Assembly (NCBI RefSeq): GCF_001547525.1
Contig: NZ_CM003769.1
Span: 682,001 to 746,000 of the forward strand
Source of the DNA: Burkholderia anthina
GTDB lineage: Bacteria > Pseudomonadota > Gammaproteobacteria > Burkholderiales > Burkholderiaceae
Direction: 5' to 3'
DNA: 64,000 bases
Part shown: piece by piece, positions 46,757 through 56,077 of the stretch
Position numbering within the stretch: the first letter of the stretch is position 1
Layout of the letters: each line of letters begins with the position of its first letter
The notes under the pieces: model-generated
What the model saw: only the letters and a program-made list of their open reading frames with translations
Database searches by the model: none
What the model was told of the DNA's origin: nothing
Position numbers and translations under genes: made by a program

Positions 46757-47071
46757 CAGGGCGATGCGTGCCACTTGCGACACCGCGGCGCAGGTCCGCG
46801 CGCTGCCGTCGCGGCCATGGGAAATCCAGCAGCGCGTCATCGTGCTCGACGATATACGACGCCAGACCGGCAGCGTTCCCGCCATTCGGTGACGTTGCGG
46901 CGACCGCGCTGAAACGACGAGTCTGCGCCGTCTCCCGCCGGGCGGGAAGCCGCGCGCGCCGCTCGTGTTTCTCGCCGGTCGTCCGGCCGCCCGGACGCGT
47001 GGCCCGTATCCCGCTGAATCCGAATCCGCGCGCGGCGCTGGCCGCGCGCATCACCATCAAGGAGAAAACCG
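46757..47071. other. Spacer between the amidohydrolase and the VOC gene
   Basis: 315 nt without a gene. It contains the palindrome TCCCGCCGGGCGGGA (46933-46947) and a perfect 7-bp hairpin CGTCCGG-CCGC-CCGGACG (46980-46997); neither has a T-tract. An AAGGAG ribosome site for the next gene lies at its end. Confidence 0.5.
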
Positions 47072-48025
47072 ATGAGTTCATTGAACCTGCGCACCATGCT
47101 GCGCATGACCGCCGCGTCGTCGGCCGTGCTCGCCGCGCTGCTGGCCGGCGCGCCGGCGCTCGCCGACGAAACCCATCTCGACGACATCGCGTCGCCGGCC
47201 GCCGCGGCGCGGTTCCCCGCCGTTGCGGTCGGCCCGCAGTACGACACGACCCACGTGTGCGTCGCGCCTGAGGACTTCGACCGCTTCACCGACAGCTTCG
47301 TCGCGACGTTCGGCGGCAAGAAGTCGAAGCAGGGCGTGTTCCAGGTCACGCCGACGCCAAGCCAGACGATGTCGCAGCTCGTGCTGACGCCGGTCGGCAC
47401 GATCTCGGTGTTCGGTTTCAAGACACCGATTCCGTATCCGTTCTGCGAGGAGCGCACCGGCTATCTCGTCACCGACATGGACGTCGCGGTGAAGTCGGCG
47501 CGCGCGCATGGCGCGGACATCGTCGTGGCGACGTTCCCCGACCCGATCGGCCGCGACGCGATCGTCCGCTGGCCGGGCGGCGTGAACATGCAGCTGTACT
47601 GGCATACGCAGGCGCCGAACTACGACCCGCTGCAGACGGTGCCGGAGAATCGCGTGTACGTGTCGCCGGAAAGCGCGGGCAAGCTCGCGCGCGACTTCGC
47701 GGCGTTCTCGCACGGCAAGATCGTGTCGGACGTGCGCCATGCGCCGGGCATCGAGATCGGGCGGCCGAACGACACGTATCGCCGCATTCGCATCGAATCG
47801 GGCTTCGGCAAGATGACCGTGCTCGCGACCGACGGCCATCTGCCGTACCCGTTCGGCCGTGAGATGACGGGCTACGAAGTGGCCGATCTCGCGGCGACGC
47901 TGAAGCAGGCCGAAGCCGCGGGCGTGACGGTGCTCGTGCCGCCGTTCAAGTCGGACGGGCGCGACGCGGCGCTCGTGCAGTTCCCGGGCGGCTACGTCGC
48001 CGAGATCCACGCGCGATCGAAATGA
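47072..48025 (+). CDS. Exported VOC (glyoxalase-like) family protein
   Basis: 317 aa with a signal peptide (MTAASSAVLAALLAGAPALA then DETHL), so periplasmic. Two VOC-like halves follow, each with a related strand pattern: EERTGYLVTDMDVAVKSARAHGADIVV and REMTGYEVADLAATLKQAEAAGVTVLV (residues about 128-155 and 268-295), ending FPGGYVAEIHA. VOC proteins bind a metal and act on small molecules, but export is unusual. The stop overlaps the next gene by 4 nt. Confidence 0.82.
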   Translation: MSSLNLRTMLRMTAASSAVLAALLAGAPALADETHLDDIASPAAAARFPAVAVGPQYDTTHVCVAPEDFDRFTDSFVATFGGKKSKQGVFQVTPTPSQTMSQLVLTPVGTISVFGFKTPIPYPFCEERTGYLVTDMDVAVKSARAHGADIVVATFPDPIGRDAIVRWPGGVNMQLYWHTQAPNYDPLQTVPENRVYVSPESAGKLARDFAAFSHGKIVSDVRHAPGIEIGRPNDTYRRIRIESGFGKMTVLATDGHLPYPFGREMTGYEVADLAATLKQAEAAGVTVLVPPFKSDGRDAALVQFPGGYVAEIHARSK

Positions 48026-49500
48026 CGGTGCACCGGCCGATGAAGCGATCGTGGCGCGGCGCGCTGTCGTGCGTCGTGCTGGCGGGCGGTGCCGCGTCGC
48101 ACGCGGGTACCGCCGTCGGCGCCGAGGCCGATGCGGCGTCGGCCGGCGCGGCCGCGTCGCCGGCTGCCGCCGCCGCGTCGTGCACCGCGAAACGCCCGAC
48201 GGTGCTGTTCAACCGCTGGCAGGAAGACTGGTCGGCGCTCGCGAATCCGTGCGTGCCGCGCAAGCCGTTCGACGCGCTGAAATACGTGCCGCTCGGCGAC
48301 GACCCGTCGACCTATCTGTCGCTCGGCGCGAACCTGCGCGAGCGATTCGAGCTGAACAACGCGCCGCTGTTCGGCCTCGGCGCCGCGCACGACGACAACT
48401 ACGTGATCCAGCGCGCGAACGTGCATGCGGACCTGCGCTATCGCGGGCACCTGCAGGCGTTCGTGCAGTTCGTCGATGCGCGGCCGTTCGGCAAGGATAC
48501 GGTCGGCCCGGTCGACAAGGACCAGCTCGACCTCGAGCAGGCGTTCGTCGCGTACGTCGATCAACTCGGGCCCGGCACGTTCAAGACGCGGATCGGCCGG
48601 CAGGAGATGGCGTTCGACTTGCAGCGCTTCGTGTCGGTGCGCGACGGCCCGAACGTGCGCCAGGCGTACGACGGACTGTGGACCGATTACGAGATCGGCA
48701 AATGGCGCGTGATCGGCTATGTGACGCGTCCGGTGCAGTATCGCAACGCGGCCGCGTTCGACGACGTGTCGAACCGGCACCTGCGATTCGACGGCGTGCG
48801 CGTCGAGCGCACGGGCACGGGGCCCGGCGATCTGTCCGCGTACTGGTCGCGCTACACGCGCGACAACGCGCGCTATCCGGATGCATCCGGCACCGAGCGG
48901 CGCGACGTGTTCGACATGCGCTACGCGGGCAAGACCGACGGGTTCGACTGGGACGTCGAGGCGATGCTGCAGACGGGCCATGTCGGGCAGGACACGATCG
49001 GCGCGTGGGCGTTCGGCGCGCTGGGCGGCTACACGTTCGCGAAGACGGCCGGCACGCCGCGCGTCGGCATCCAGGTCGACGGCGCATCGGGCGACGCGCA
49101 TCCGGGCGACCGGCGCGTCGGCACGTTCAACCCGATGTTTCCGAACGGCTATTACTTCACGCTCGCCGGGTATACCGGATACAGCAACCTGATCCACGTG
49201 AAGCCGTCGCTGACCTTCAAGCCGGCAAGCTCGGTGACGGTGCTCACCGCCGTCGGCTTCCAGTGGCGGCAGACGACGGCCGACGCGATCTACGGGCAGG
49301 GGATGTCGGCGGTGCCGGGCACGGCGGGCAAGGGCGGCGCGTGGACGGGGATGTACGCGCAGGCGCGCGTCGACTGGCTCGTGAACGCGAACGTCGCGCT
49401 CGCGCTCGAAGCCGTGCACTTCCAGCTCGGCTCGTCGATTCGCGCGCTCGGCGCGCGCAATGCCGACTATGTCGGGATGGAAGCGAAGTTCGGCTGGTGA
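48022..49500 (+). CDS. Alginate-export-type outer-membrane channel
   Basis: 492 aa. The N-terminal signal region is Ala-rich, followed by a beta-barrel rich in alternating hydrophobic strands and ending in Phe-Gly-Trp (EAKFGW), the usual terminal aromatic signal for outer-membrane insertion. Segments such as YLSLGANLRERFELNN, YVIQRANVHADLRYRG and RIGRQEMAFDLQRFVS match the AlgE-like alginate export domain, a family that also includes substrate-uptake porins. Coupled to the periplasmic VOC gene by a 4-nt overlap, it probably admits the substrate of this cluster. Confidence 0.83.
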   Translation: MTVHRPMKRSWRGALSCVVLAGGAASHAGTAVGAEADAASAGAAASPAAAAASCTAKRPTVLFNRWQEDWSALANPCVPRKPFDALKYVPLGDDPSTYLSLGANLRERFELNNAPLFGLGAAHDDNYVIQRANVHADLRYRGHLQAFVQFVDARPFGKDTVGPVDKDQLDLEQAFVAYVDQLGPGTFKTRIGRQEMAFDLQRFVSVRDGPNVRQAYDGLWTDYEIGKWRVIGYVTRPVQYRNAAAFDDVSNRHLRFDGVRVERTGTGPGDLSAYWSRYTRDNARYPDASGTERRDVFDMRYAGKTDGFDWDVEAMLQTGHVGQDTIGAWAFGALGGYTFAKTAGTPRVGIQVDGASGDAHPGDRRVGTFNPMFPNGYYFTLAGYTGYSNLIHVKPSLTFKPASSVTVLTAVGFQWRQTTADAIYGQGMSAVPGTAGKGGAWTGMYAQARVDWLVNANVALALEAVHFQLGSSIRALGARNADYVGMEAKFGW

Positions 49501-49524
49501 CGCGCCGCGCCCGGCTCTCGCGTA

Positions 49525-50430
49525 TCAGGGCTGCGCGCGGGCGAGCGATTCGACGAAATCGATGAACGCGGTCACGCGCTTCGAGCCGCGCTGGTTTGGC
49601 AGGTACAGGGCCGTGATCACCGCGCGCGCCGAGCCCGGCGTCACGTCGTACTGGTCGAACAGCCGCTGCAGGCGGCCGGCTTCGATATCCGCCCCGACCA
49701 GCCAGTCGGGCAGCAGCGCGATGCCGGCGCCGTCGAGCGCGGCCTCGCGCAGCACCTCGCTGTGATTCGATTTCAGCCGCCCGGTGACGACGACCTGCGT
49801 CGTGCGTGGCGGGCCGGCGAACGTCCACGCCTGCTGATCGACGCCGAAATGAAAGCGCAGGCACGCGTGATCGACGAGTTCGCCGGGTGTCGCCGGCGTG
49901 CCGTGCGCGTCGAGGTAGCCGCGGCTCGCGACCACGTAGCGCCGGAACGTGCCGAGCGGACGCGCGACGACGTCCGCGGTCGGGGCCGCGTCGCCGAGCC
50001 GGATCGCGACGTCGATCCGCGCGGACACGAGATCGACGCGTTCGTCGGTCAGTTGCAGATCGAGGTCGAGCTTCGGATGGCGCGCGACGAACGCGGCGAC
50101 GTGCGGCGCGATGCGGCGCAGCCCGTAGGCGACCGGGACCGATACGCGCAGCGGGCCGGACGGCGCGTCGCCGCGGTCGGCCACCAGCGCGTCGGCATCG
50201 GCGAGCTCGCCGAGCACGCGTTTCGCCCGCGCATAGTAGACGGCGCCCGCGTCGGACAGCGTGACTTGCCGCGTCGTGCGGTTCAGCAGCACGGTGCCGA
50301 GCGACGCCTCCAGCGCGTCCACCGCGCGCACGACCGACGAAGCGGCGAGATCGAGCCGGCGCCCCGCGCTCGAGAAGCCGCCGGCTTCCGCGACTTCGAC
50401 GAACGCGCGCAGCGCGGAGAATTTGTCCAT
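49525..50430 (-). CDS. LysR-family transcriptional regulator
   Basis: 301 aa: helix-turn-helix MDKFSALRAFVEVAEAGGF to LLNRTTRQVTLSDAGAVYY (residues 1-65) and a periplasmic-binding-protein-like effector domain (RVSVPVAYGLRRIAPHVAAF, DVAIRLGDAAP). This is the CrgA-like subgroup common beside oxidoreductases. It converges on the outer-membrane channel gene and is divergent from the metallo-beta-lactamase-fold gene across 218 nt, its most likely target. Confidence 0.88.
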   Translation of the reverse strand: MDKFSALRAFVEVAEAGGFSSAGRRLDLAASSVVRAVDALEASLGTVLLNRTTRQVTLSDAGAVYYARAKRVLGELADADALVADRGDAPSGPLRVSVPVAYGLRRIAPHVAAFVARHPKLDLDLQLTDERVDLVSARIDVAIRLGDAAPTADVVARPLGTFRRYVVASRGYLDAHGTPATPGELVDHACLRFHFGVDQQAWTFAGPPRTTQVVVTGRLKSNHSEVLREAALDGAGIALLPDWLVGADIEAGRLQRLFDQYDVTPGSARAVITALYLPNQRGSKRVTAFIDFVESLARAQP

Positions 50431-50648
50431 GAGATCGTCCTTGGGCGGGTGGCAACGTCGCGTTGCATGCGGTTCGCATTCTAGCGCCGGGCGGCGCGGC
50501 GGCCGGATCGCGTGCGGCGTGTCTTCAGGACAATTCAGGCGTCGCTCAGGATTTTCGCCGCGGCGGCCGATAAGCTGCGCGACATCGCGTGTTGCGCTGG
50601 CCGTTCCGTTCGTGACGGGCCACGCGCACGATTCGTCACGGAGATCCG

Positions 50649-51683
50649 ATGAAGAACCTGTTTCGGCACGCGTGCGTCGCGCAGGCGGCCCGTTGGTTGA
50701 TCGTGGCCGGGTGCGCGGGCCTGTTGGCGCCCGCGGCGCATGCGCAGGCCGGCGTGCGGGCCGATGCGGCGTCCGGCGTGCAGCCCGACGCGCCGGTGCC
50801 CGCCGCGGGCCGGCAGCCGCCCGGCTTCTATCGGCTGAAGATCGGCGACTTCACGGTGATCACGCTGTCCGACGGCACGCATCCGTTTCCGGTCGATTCG
50901 GTGTTTCGCGACATCTCGAAGGACGAGATCCGGCGCGACCTCGACCGCGCATTCCTCGAGCCGCCCGTGCAAGGGTCGATCAACGCGTTCCTCGTCGATA
51001 CCGGATCGAAGCGGATCCTCGTCGACGCGGGCGCCGGCACGCTGTACGGCGACTGCTGCGGCAAGCTGCTCGACGACCTGCGCGCGGCCGGCTACGCGCC
51101 CGCGCAAATCGACGAAGTGCTGCTCACGCACCTGCACAAGGACCATGTCGGCGGCATTGCGTCGAATGGCGCGATGACGTTTCCGAATGCCGTCGTGCGG
51201 GTGAACGCCGTCGAGGCCGCGTACTGGCTCGATCCGGCGAACAAGGCGCACGCGCCGGCGTTTCTCGCGTCGTTCTTCGATGCGGCCGCCGCGGCGGTCG
51301 CGCCGTACGTCGCGGCCGGCCGCTTCAAGACGTTTCGCGGCGACGCGACGCTCGCGCCCGGCATTCGCGCGGTGCCGATGCCCGGCCATACGCCGGGCCA
51401 TACGGCTTACCTGATCGAGAGCGGCCGCGCGGGCCTGCTCGCGTGGGGCGACATCGTGCACGTGGCGGCGATCCAGTTGCGCGACGTCGACGCGACGGTC
51501 CAGTACGACAGCGATGCCGAGGCCGCCCGCCGCACGCGGCGGGATACGCTGAAGCGCGTCGCCGAGCGGCGCTATCTCGTCGGGGCCGCGCATATCGCGT
51601 TTCCCGGGCTCGGCCACCTGCGTCGGGACGGTGCGCAATACGACTGGGTGCCGGTCAACTACGACGCGACGCCGGTGCGGTGA
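50649..51683 (+). CDS. Exported metallo-beta-lactamase-fold hydrolase
   Basis: 344 aa with a signal peptide (WLIVAGCAGLLAPAAHAQA), hence periplasmic. The di-zinc motif is intact: His161-x-His163-x-Asp165-His166 (LLTHLHKDHVGG), a further His in PMPGHTPGHTAY, Asp in LAWGDIVH and a final AHIAFPGLGH. Relatives include lactonases such as quorum-quenching enzymes as well as many unknown hydrolases. The preceding LysR gene is a likely regulator. The converging AraC gene ends 38 nt away. Confidence 0.85.
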   Translation: MKNLFRHACVAQAARWLIVAGCAGLLAPAAHAQAGVRADAASGVQPDAPVPAAGRQPPGFYRLKIGDFTVITLSDGTHPFPVDSVFRDISKDEIRRDLDRAFLEPPVQGSINAFLVDTGSKRILVDAGAGTLYGDCCGKLLDDLRAAGYAPAQIDEVLLTHLHKDHVGGIASNGAMTFPNAVVRVNAVEAAYWLDPANKAHAPAFLASFFDAAAAAVAPYVAAGRFKTFRGDATLAPGIRAVPMPGHTPGHTAYLIESGRAGLLAWGDIVHVAAIQLRDVDATVQYDSDAEAARRTRRDTLKRVAERRYLVGAAHIAFPGLGHLRRDGAQYDWVPVNYDATPVR

Positions 51684-51721
51684 CGTCCCGGCGTGCGGCC
51701 CGGCGTGCGCCATGCCGCCGG

Positions 51722-52642
51722 TCAGCGTGCCCGTGCGCGCCGCCACGCGCCGGGCGGGTGCCCGACGATCCGCGCGAATACGCGGTTCAGGTGGCTCTGG
51801 TCGGCGAAGCCGCACGCGACCGCGATGTCGGCCAGCGTCATGTCGGACGTCTCGATCAGCTCGCGCGCGCGCATCACGCGCTGTTCGAGCAGCCACTGGT
51901 GCGGCGTGCGGCCGGTCGTGCGCGAGAACGCGCGGATGAAATAGCCGCGCGACAGGTCGCATTCGTTCGCGACTTCCTCGATCGACACGCCGAGGTCCGC
52001 CTTTTCCATCAACAGCTCCTTGGCGAGCGCCACCTTCGCGGGAGACAGCGCGCCCTTGTGCTCGAGTTCGCGCGCGCGCACGTTGCCGTAGCGGCGCACG
52101 AGATGCGTGCCCATCGCGAGCCCGACCTGCTCGATGAACAGCGCGTTCAGCGGGCCGGGCGCGTCGAGGCTGTCGGCCACCGCGTGCGCGAGATGCCCGA
52201 GCACCGGGTCGCGCGCATCGACGCGGCACGTGAGGCCGTCGACCGGGCTGCCGCCGTGTTCGGGGCCGATGCGCGCCAGATACGGGTGCGGCAGCTCGAT
52301 TAGCACGAAGTCGAAATTGCCGTACAGGTCCGCGTGGAAATGGCGCGAGAAGTCGCGAATGTAGATCGAGTGATGCTGGAACCGGCGTTCGCTCGCGCCG
52401 GCGCGCCCATAGAGCGTGCGGCGGTGGCCGCCGTTCAGCGACACGCCGACCAGGAAGCCGCGGTCGCACGCGGGCATGTCGATCCGTTCGACGTGCGCTT
52501 CGCGCATGCATTTGCGGTGGAGCTTCAGGCCGCCGGATGCCGTCTCGACATCCTTCGCCAGCAGGCTCGACACGCACCCGAGCGTGTCTTTCGGCCGTGG
52601 CGGAGGCGATGCCGTCGGGGCTGCGATGACGGAGTCTGACAT
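51722..52642 (-). CDS. AraC-family transcriptional regulator
   Basis: 306 aa. The C-terminal 100 residues hold the two AraC helix-turn-helices (EEVANECDLSRGYFIRAFSRTTGRTPHQWLLEQRV and LADIAVACGFADQSHLNRVFARIVGHPPGAWR, residues about 205-300, cited by position). The N-terminal part contains a cupin-like sensing region (CDRGFLVGVSLNGGHRR). It is divergent from the large winged-helix ATPase regulator, sharing a 399-nt intergenic region. Confidence 0.87.
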   Translation of the reverse strand: MSDSVIAAPTASPPPRPKDTLGCVSSLLAKDVETASGGLKLHRKCMREAHVERIDMPACDRGFLVGVSLNGGHRRTLYGRAGASERRFQHHSIYIRDFSRHFHADLYGNFDFVLIELPHPYLARIGPEHGGSPVDGLTCRVDARDPVLGHLAHAVADSLDAPGPLNALFIEQVGLAMGTHLVRRYGNVRARELEHKGALSPAKVALAKELLMEKADLGVSIEEVANECDLSRGYFIRAFSRTTGRTPHQWLLEQRVMRARELIETSDMTLADIAVACGFADQSHLNRVFARIVGHPPGAWRRARAR

Positions 52643-53041
52643 GGAATTCCCCAGCGAGGGACTCGGAGCGTGAAATGACGAGTCCAGTTTAGATGCGCGC
52701 GCGAACGTTCAAAATGAATTTGCATAAACGTCCGCTCTTCATCCTGACAAATTGCTTTCAATGCGTGCGCGCGGTGAGTGCGTGCCCCGGCGCGACGCCT
52801 GCGCGAGCGGCCCGGCAGAGTATAGCGCCCCACTTTTACACGCAAGCGATCGTGCCGGCCGCGCGTGCGCGGCATGCGCGGACAGCGCATTTTCCTTCAA
52901 GATTTTCACGGCACGCCCCTCTACACTCGACCCGTATTTCGACATTTATCGTCCGGCGCGGCAGCACGCCGGACTTGGACTCTCCGCCGGGCGAACTGCC
53001 GCGTTCACCCGGCGCTCATCCCGAGGTACCCGGAGGCGGCC
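52643..53041. promoter_or_regulatory. Divergent region between AraC and the winged-helix ATPase
   Basis: 399 nt without a supported gene. An AT-rich patch (TTCAAAATGAATTTGCATAAA, about 52710-52730) lies nearer the AraC gene and is the likely core of one or both promoters. No confident -35/-10 pair or repeat was fixed. Confidence 0.45.
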
Positions 53042-55945
53042 ATGGTCCAGATCGGAACTTTGTCGGTGGATTTCGAGCAGCGGGACATTCGCCGTCACGG
53101 CGCGTCGCTGCGCATCGGCGCGCGCGCGCTCGACATTCTCGAGGTCCTGCACCGCGCGAGCGGTTCGGTCGTGTCGAAAGACGACATCATGGATGCGGTC
53201 TGGCCGGGCCTGATCGTCGAGGAAAACCGGCTGCAGGTGCATGTGGCGACGCTGCGCAAGGCGCTCGGCGCGAGCCGCGATCTGATCAAGACGGTGCCCG
53301 GGCGCGGCTATCTGCTGGTCGCGAGCCCGTCGCCCGGCCCGGACCTCGTGCCCGCGGCCGACGCGCCGGCCGTCGCGGCGCCGCCCGACGCTCCCGCGTC
53401 GTCGCTGCTTGCGCCGCTCGTCGGGCGCGACGCCGAAATCGCGCAGATCGTCGACATGCTCGAGCGCACGCCGGTCGTCACGCTCGTCGGCGCGGGCGGC
53501 ATCGGCAAGACGAGTCTTGCCGTACGCGTCGCGCACGGCGTGCGCAGCCGCTCGCGCGAGCGCGTGCTGTTCGTCGAGCTGGCGCGCGCGTCGACGCGCG
53601 ACGACATGCTGATCGCGCTGGCCGCCGAGCTCGGTCTCGACACGCAGGGCGTGCCGGCCATCGAGCGCATCGGCGACGCGTTCGCGACGTCGCGCTGCCT
53701 GCTCGTGCTCGACAACGCGGAGCACATCGTCGATCTGGTGGCGAGCCTCGTCGAAACGCTGACGTCGCGCGCCGGCTCGCCGCGCGTGCTCGTGACGAGC
53801 CGCGAGCCGCTGCACATCTCGGCCGAAGCGGTGCTGCGGATGAGCCCGCTCGCGGTGCCGGACGGCGGCGCGTCCGTCCCGGAAATGGTCCGCTGTTCGG
53901 CCGTCGAGCTGTTCCTGGAGCGCGTGCGCACGGCCGCGCCGGATTGTCCGGTCGACGAAGCCGGCGTGCGGGTGATCGCGGACATCTGCCGGCGCCTCGA
54001 CGGGCTGCCGCTCGCGATCGAGCTGGCCGCGGCGCGCGTGGCGACGCTCGGGCTCGCGGTCGTCGCGTCGCGTCTCGACGACCGGCTGAACCTGCTGACG
54101 GGCGGGCTGCGCTCGGCGCTGCCGCGTCATCAGACGCTGCGGGCGACGTTCGACTGGAGCTACGTGCTGCTCGATCCGGCCGCGCGCGCGCTGTTTCGCC
54201 GGATGGGATGCTTCATCGGGCCGTTTTCGTTCGATGCCGCACGCGCGGTCGCGACCGAGCCCGGCACGTCGGCCGCGGACATGATCGCGGTGCTCGGCGA
54301 GCTGGTGGCGAAGTCGCTGGTGACCGTCGAGTTCCATGGCGCGTATGCGCGCTACCGGCTGACCGAATCGACGCGCGCGTACGCGCTCGAAAAACTGCAC
54401 AACGAAGGCGAATTCGAACGCATCGTCGCGCGCCACGCGGCGTACGAGCGCGAGCATGCGCCCGCGCGTCCCGCGACGCTCGCCGACGCGCTGCCCGCGG
54501 ATGCACCCGCGCCGGCCGCGGACGAACCGGCGGAGGCCGCCGTGGCCGCCGTGGCCGCAGGCGTGCCCGAGCCCGACCGGCTGGCGCGCGCGCTGCTCGA
54601 GCCGGCGCGGATGCGCGCGTGTACGGCGCGCGCGCGCCAGGTACTCGACGCGCTCGACACGGGCGCCGCGGGCCCGGTCGACGCCGCGCGCGAGATGCGG
54701 CTGCGGGCGGCCTGCGCGTCGGCGCTGCTGCATACCGATGGCGATGCGCCGGCCGCCGCCGCTATGTGGAACCGCACGCTCGGTCTCGCCGCGCATATCG
54801 GCGACGATGCGTTCGACGCGCGCGCGCTGGTCGGGCTGTGGCATACGATGCTGACGCTGTCGGACATCCACGAATCGCTGCGCTACGCGACGCGCTTCGA
54901 GCGCGCGGCCGAGCGGCGCGGGGACCGGTCGCAGCGGTTGCTGGCGAACACGATGGTCGCGACGTCGCTGCATTACTTCGGCGAGCATGCGCAGGCGCGC
55001 GAGCGGCTGGAAGCGGCGACGGCCGAACTCGCCGACGCGGACGAACCGGCGTGCGCGCAGGCCGCGCTCGGCGTCGACATGGCGACGCTGGGGCGCACGA
55101 TGCTGATCCGTCTGCTCTGGATGCAAGGCGAGCCCGAGCATGCGATGCGCGTCGCCGCGCAGGCGGTCGAGTGCGCGCGCCGCGGCCCGTCGGCGCTCAC
55201 GCTGTGCATCGTGCTCGGTGCGGCCGCCGCGCCGATCGCGCTGCGCTACGGCGATCACGACATCACCTCCGACTATCTCGCGACGCTGCGCGCGACCGCC
55301 GACGCGCACGGCTTCGACATCTGGCGCAGTCACGCGGAATGCCTGACCGGACAGTTCGACATCCAGGCCGGCCATCCCGGCGCCGGTCTCGCCCGCCTCG
55401 AACCGGCGCTGCGGCGCGTCGAGGCGAGCGGTTTCCGGCGTCTGCTCGCGCCGTTGACCGTTGCGTACGCGGAGGGCCTCGTGCGGACCGGCCGCGCGAA
55501 CGAAGCGCGCTCCCGGCTCGATGCGACGCTCGCGCGCTGCCGCGCGCACGGCGAGCACCTGTTCGTCCCGGAATTGCTGCGGGTGAACGGCGTCGCGATG
55601 CTCGAACAGGCGCGCACCGTCGGCGCGGATCTCGCGGTGGCGTACGAGGCCGACGGCCATCGTCATCTGCAGATGGCGATCCAGACCGCGAATGCGCAGG
55701 GCGCCGCGATGTGGGCGCTGCGCAGTTCGCTCGATCTCGCCGATCACCTGATCGAGCGCGGGCACACCGCGCAGGCGTCGACGCTGGTTGCCGCGGGCGC
55801 GCGGCACTTCGATCCGGATTCGCGCGCGCACGACGTGCGCCGCCTGCTGCGCGTGCAGAACTTCGTCCGTCAGGAGGCGCCGCTCGCGCCGTGCCGGACG
55901 CGCGCGCGACGCGATGCCGCCGACGCGGCGCAGCAGGCGGCATAG
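53042..55945 (+). CDS. Winged-helix DNA-binding ATPase, large transcriptional regulator
   Basis: 967 aa. Residues 1-95 form an OmpR-type winged helix (VQIGTLSVDFEQRDIRRHG, NRLQVHVATLRKALG, IKTVPGRGYLL). An NTPase module of the STAND type follows, with Walker A VGAGGIGKTSLA (149-160), Walker B CLLVLDNAEHI and the GLPLAIELAAARV motif. The C-terminal 450 residues are helical and TPR-like. GGAGG precedes the ATG. Such proteins activate transcription after binding a ligand or partner. It lies 132 nt before the amidohydrolase and HD-family genes, its likely targets. Confidence 0.88.
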   Translation: MVQIGTLSVDFEQRDIRRHGASLRIGARALDILEVLHRASGSVVSKDDIMDAVWPGLIVEENRLQVHVATLRKALGASRDLIKTVPGRGYLLVASPSPGPDLVPAADAPAVAAPPDAPASSLLAPLVGRDAEIAQIVDMLERTPVVTLVGAGGIGKTSLAVRVAHGVRSRSRERVLFVELARASTRDDMLIALAAELGLDTQGVPAIERIGDAFATSRCLLVLDNAEHIVDLVASLVETLTSRAGSPRVLVTSREPLHISAEAVLRMSPLAVPDGGASVPEMVRCSAVELFLERVRTAAPDCPVDEAGVRVIADICRRLDGLPLAIELAAARVATLGLAVVASRLDDRLNLLTGGLRSALPRHQTLRATFDWSYVLLDPAARALFRRMGCFIGPFSFDAARAVATEPGTSAADMIAVLGELVAKSLVTVEFHGAYARYRLTESTRAYALEKLHNEGEFERIVARHAAYEREHAPARPATLADALPADAPAPAADEPAEAAVAAVAAGVPEPDRLARALLEPARMRACTARARQVLDALDTGAAGPVDAAREMRLRAACASALLHTDGDAPAAAAMWNRTLGLAAHIGDDAFDARALVGLWHTMLTLSDIHESLRYATRFERAAERRGDRSQRLLANTMVATSLHYFGEHAQARERLEAATAELADADEPACAQAALGVDMATLGRTMLIRLLWMQGEPEHAMRVAAQAVECARRGPSALTLCIVLGAAAAPIALRYGDHDITSDYLATLRATADAHGFDIWRSHAECLTGQFDIQAGHPGAGLARLEPALRRVEASGFRRLLAPLTVAYAEGLVRTGRANEARSRLDATLARCRAHGEHLFVPELLRVNGVAMLEQARTVGADLAVAYEADGHRHLQMAIQTANAQGAAMWALRSSLDLADHLIERGHTAQASTLVAAGARHFDPDSRAHDVRRLLRVQNFVRQEAPLAPCRTRARRDAADAAQQAA

Positions 55946-56077
55946 CGATGCGCGAATCCGGTGCAGCAGCGCGCCCGCGCGATCGCGGCATGCGTGCCGA
56001 CGCGCGCGGTGCGGCCGCGTTTCAGGCAGCGGCGCCGAGCAGCGCGTCGCGCGCGGATGCGCACGGGAGGCCCGACG

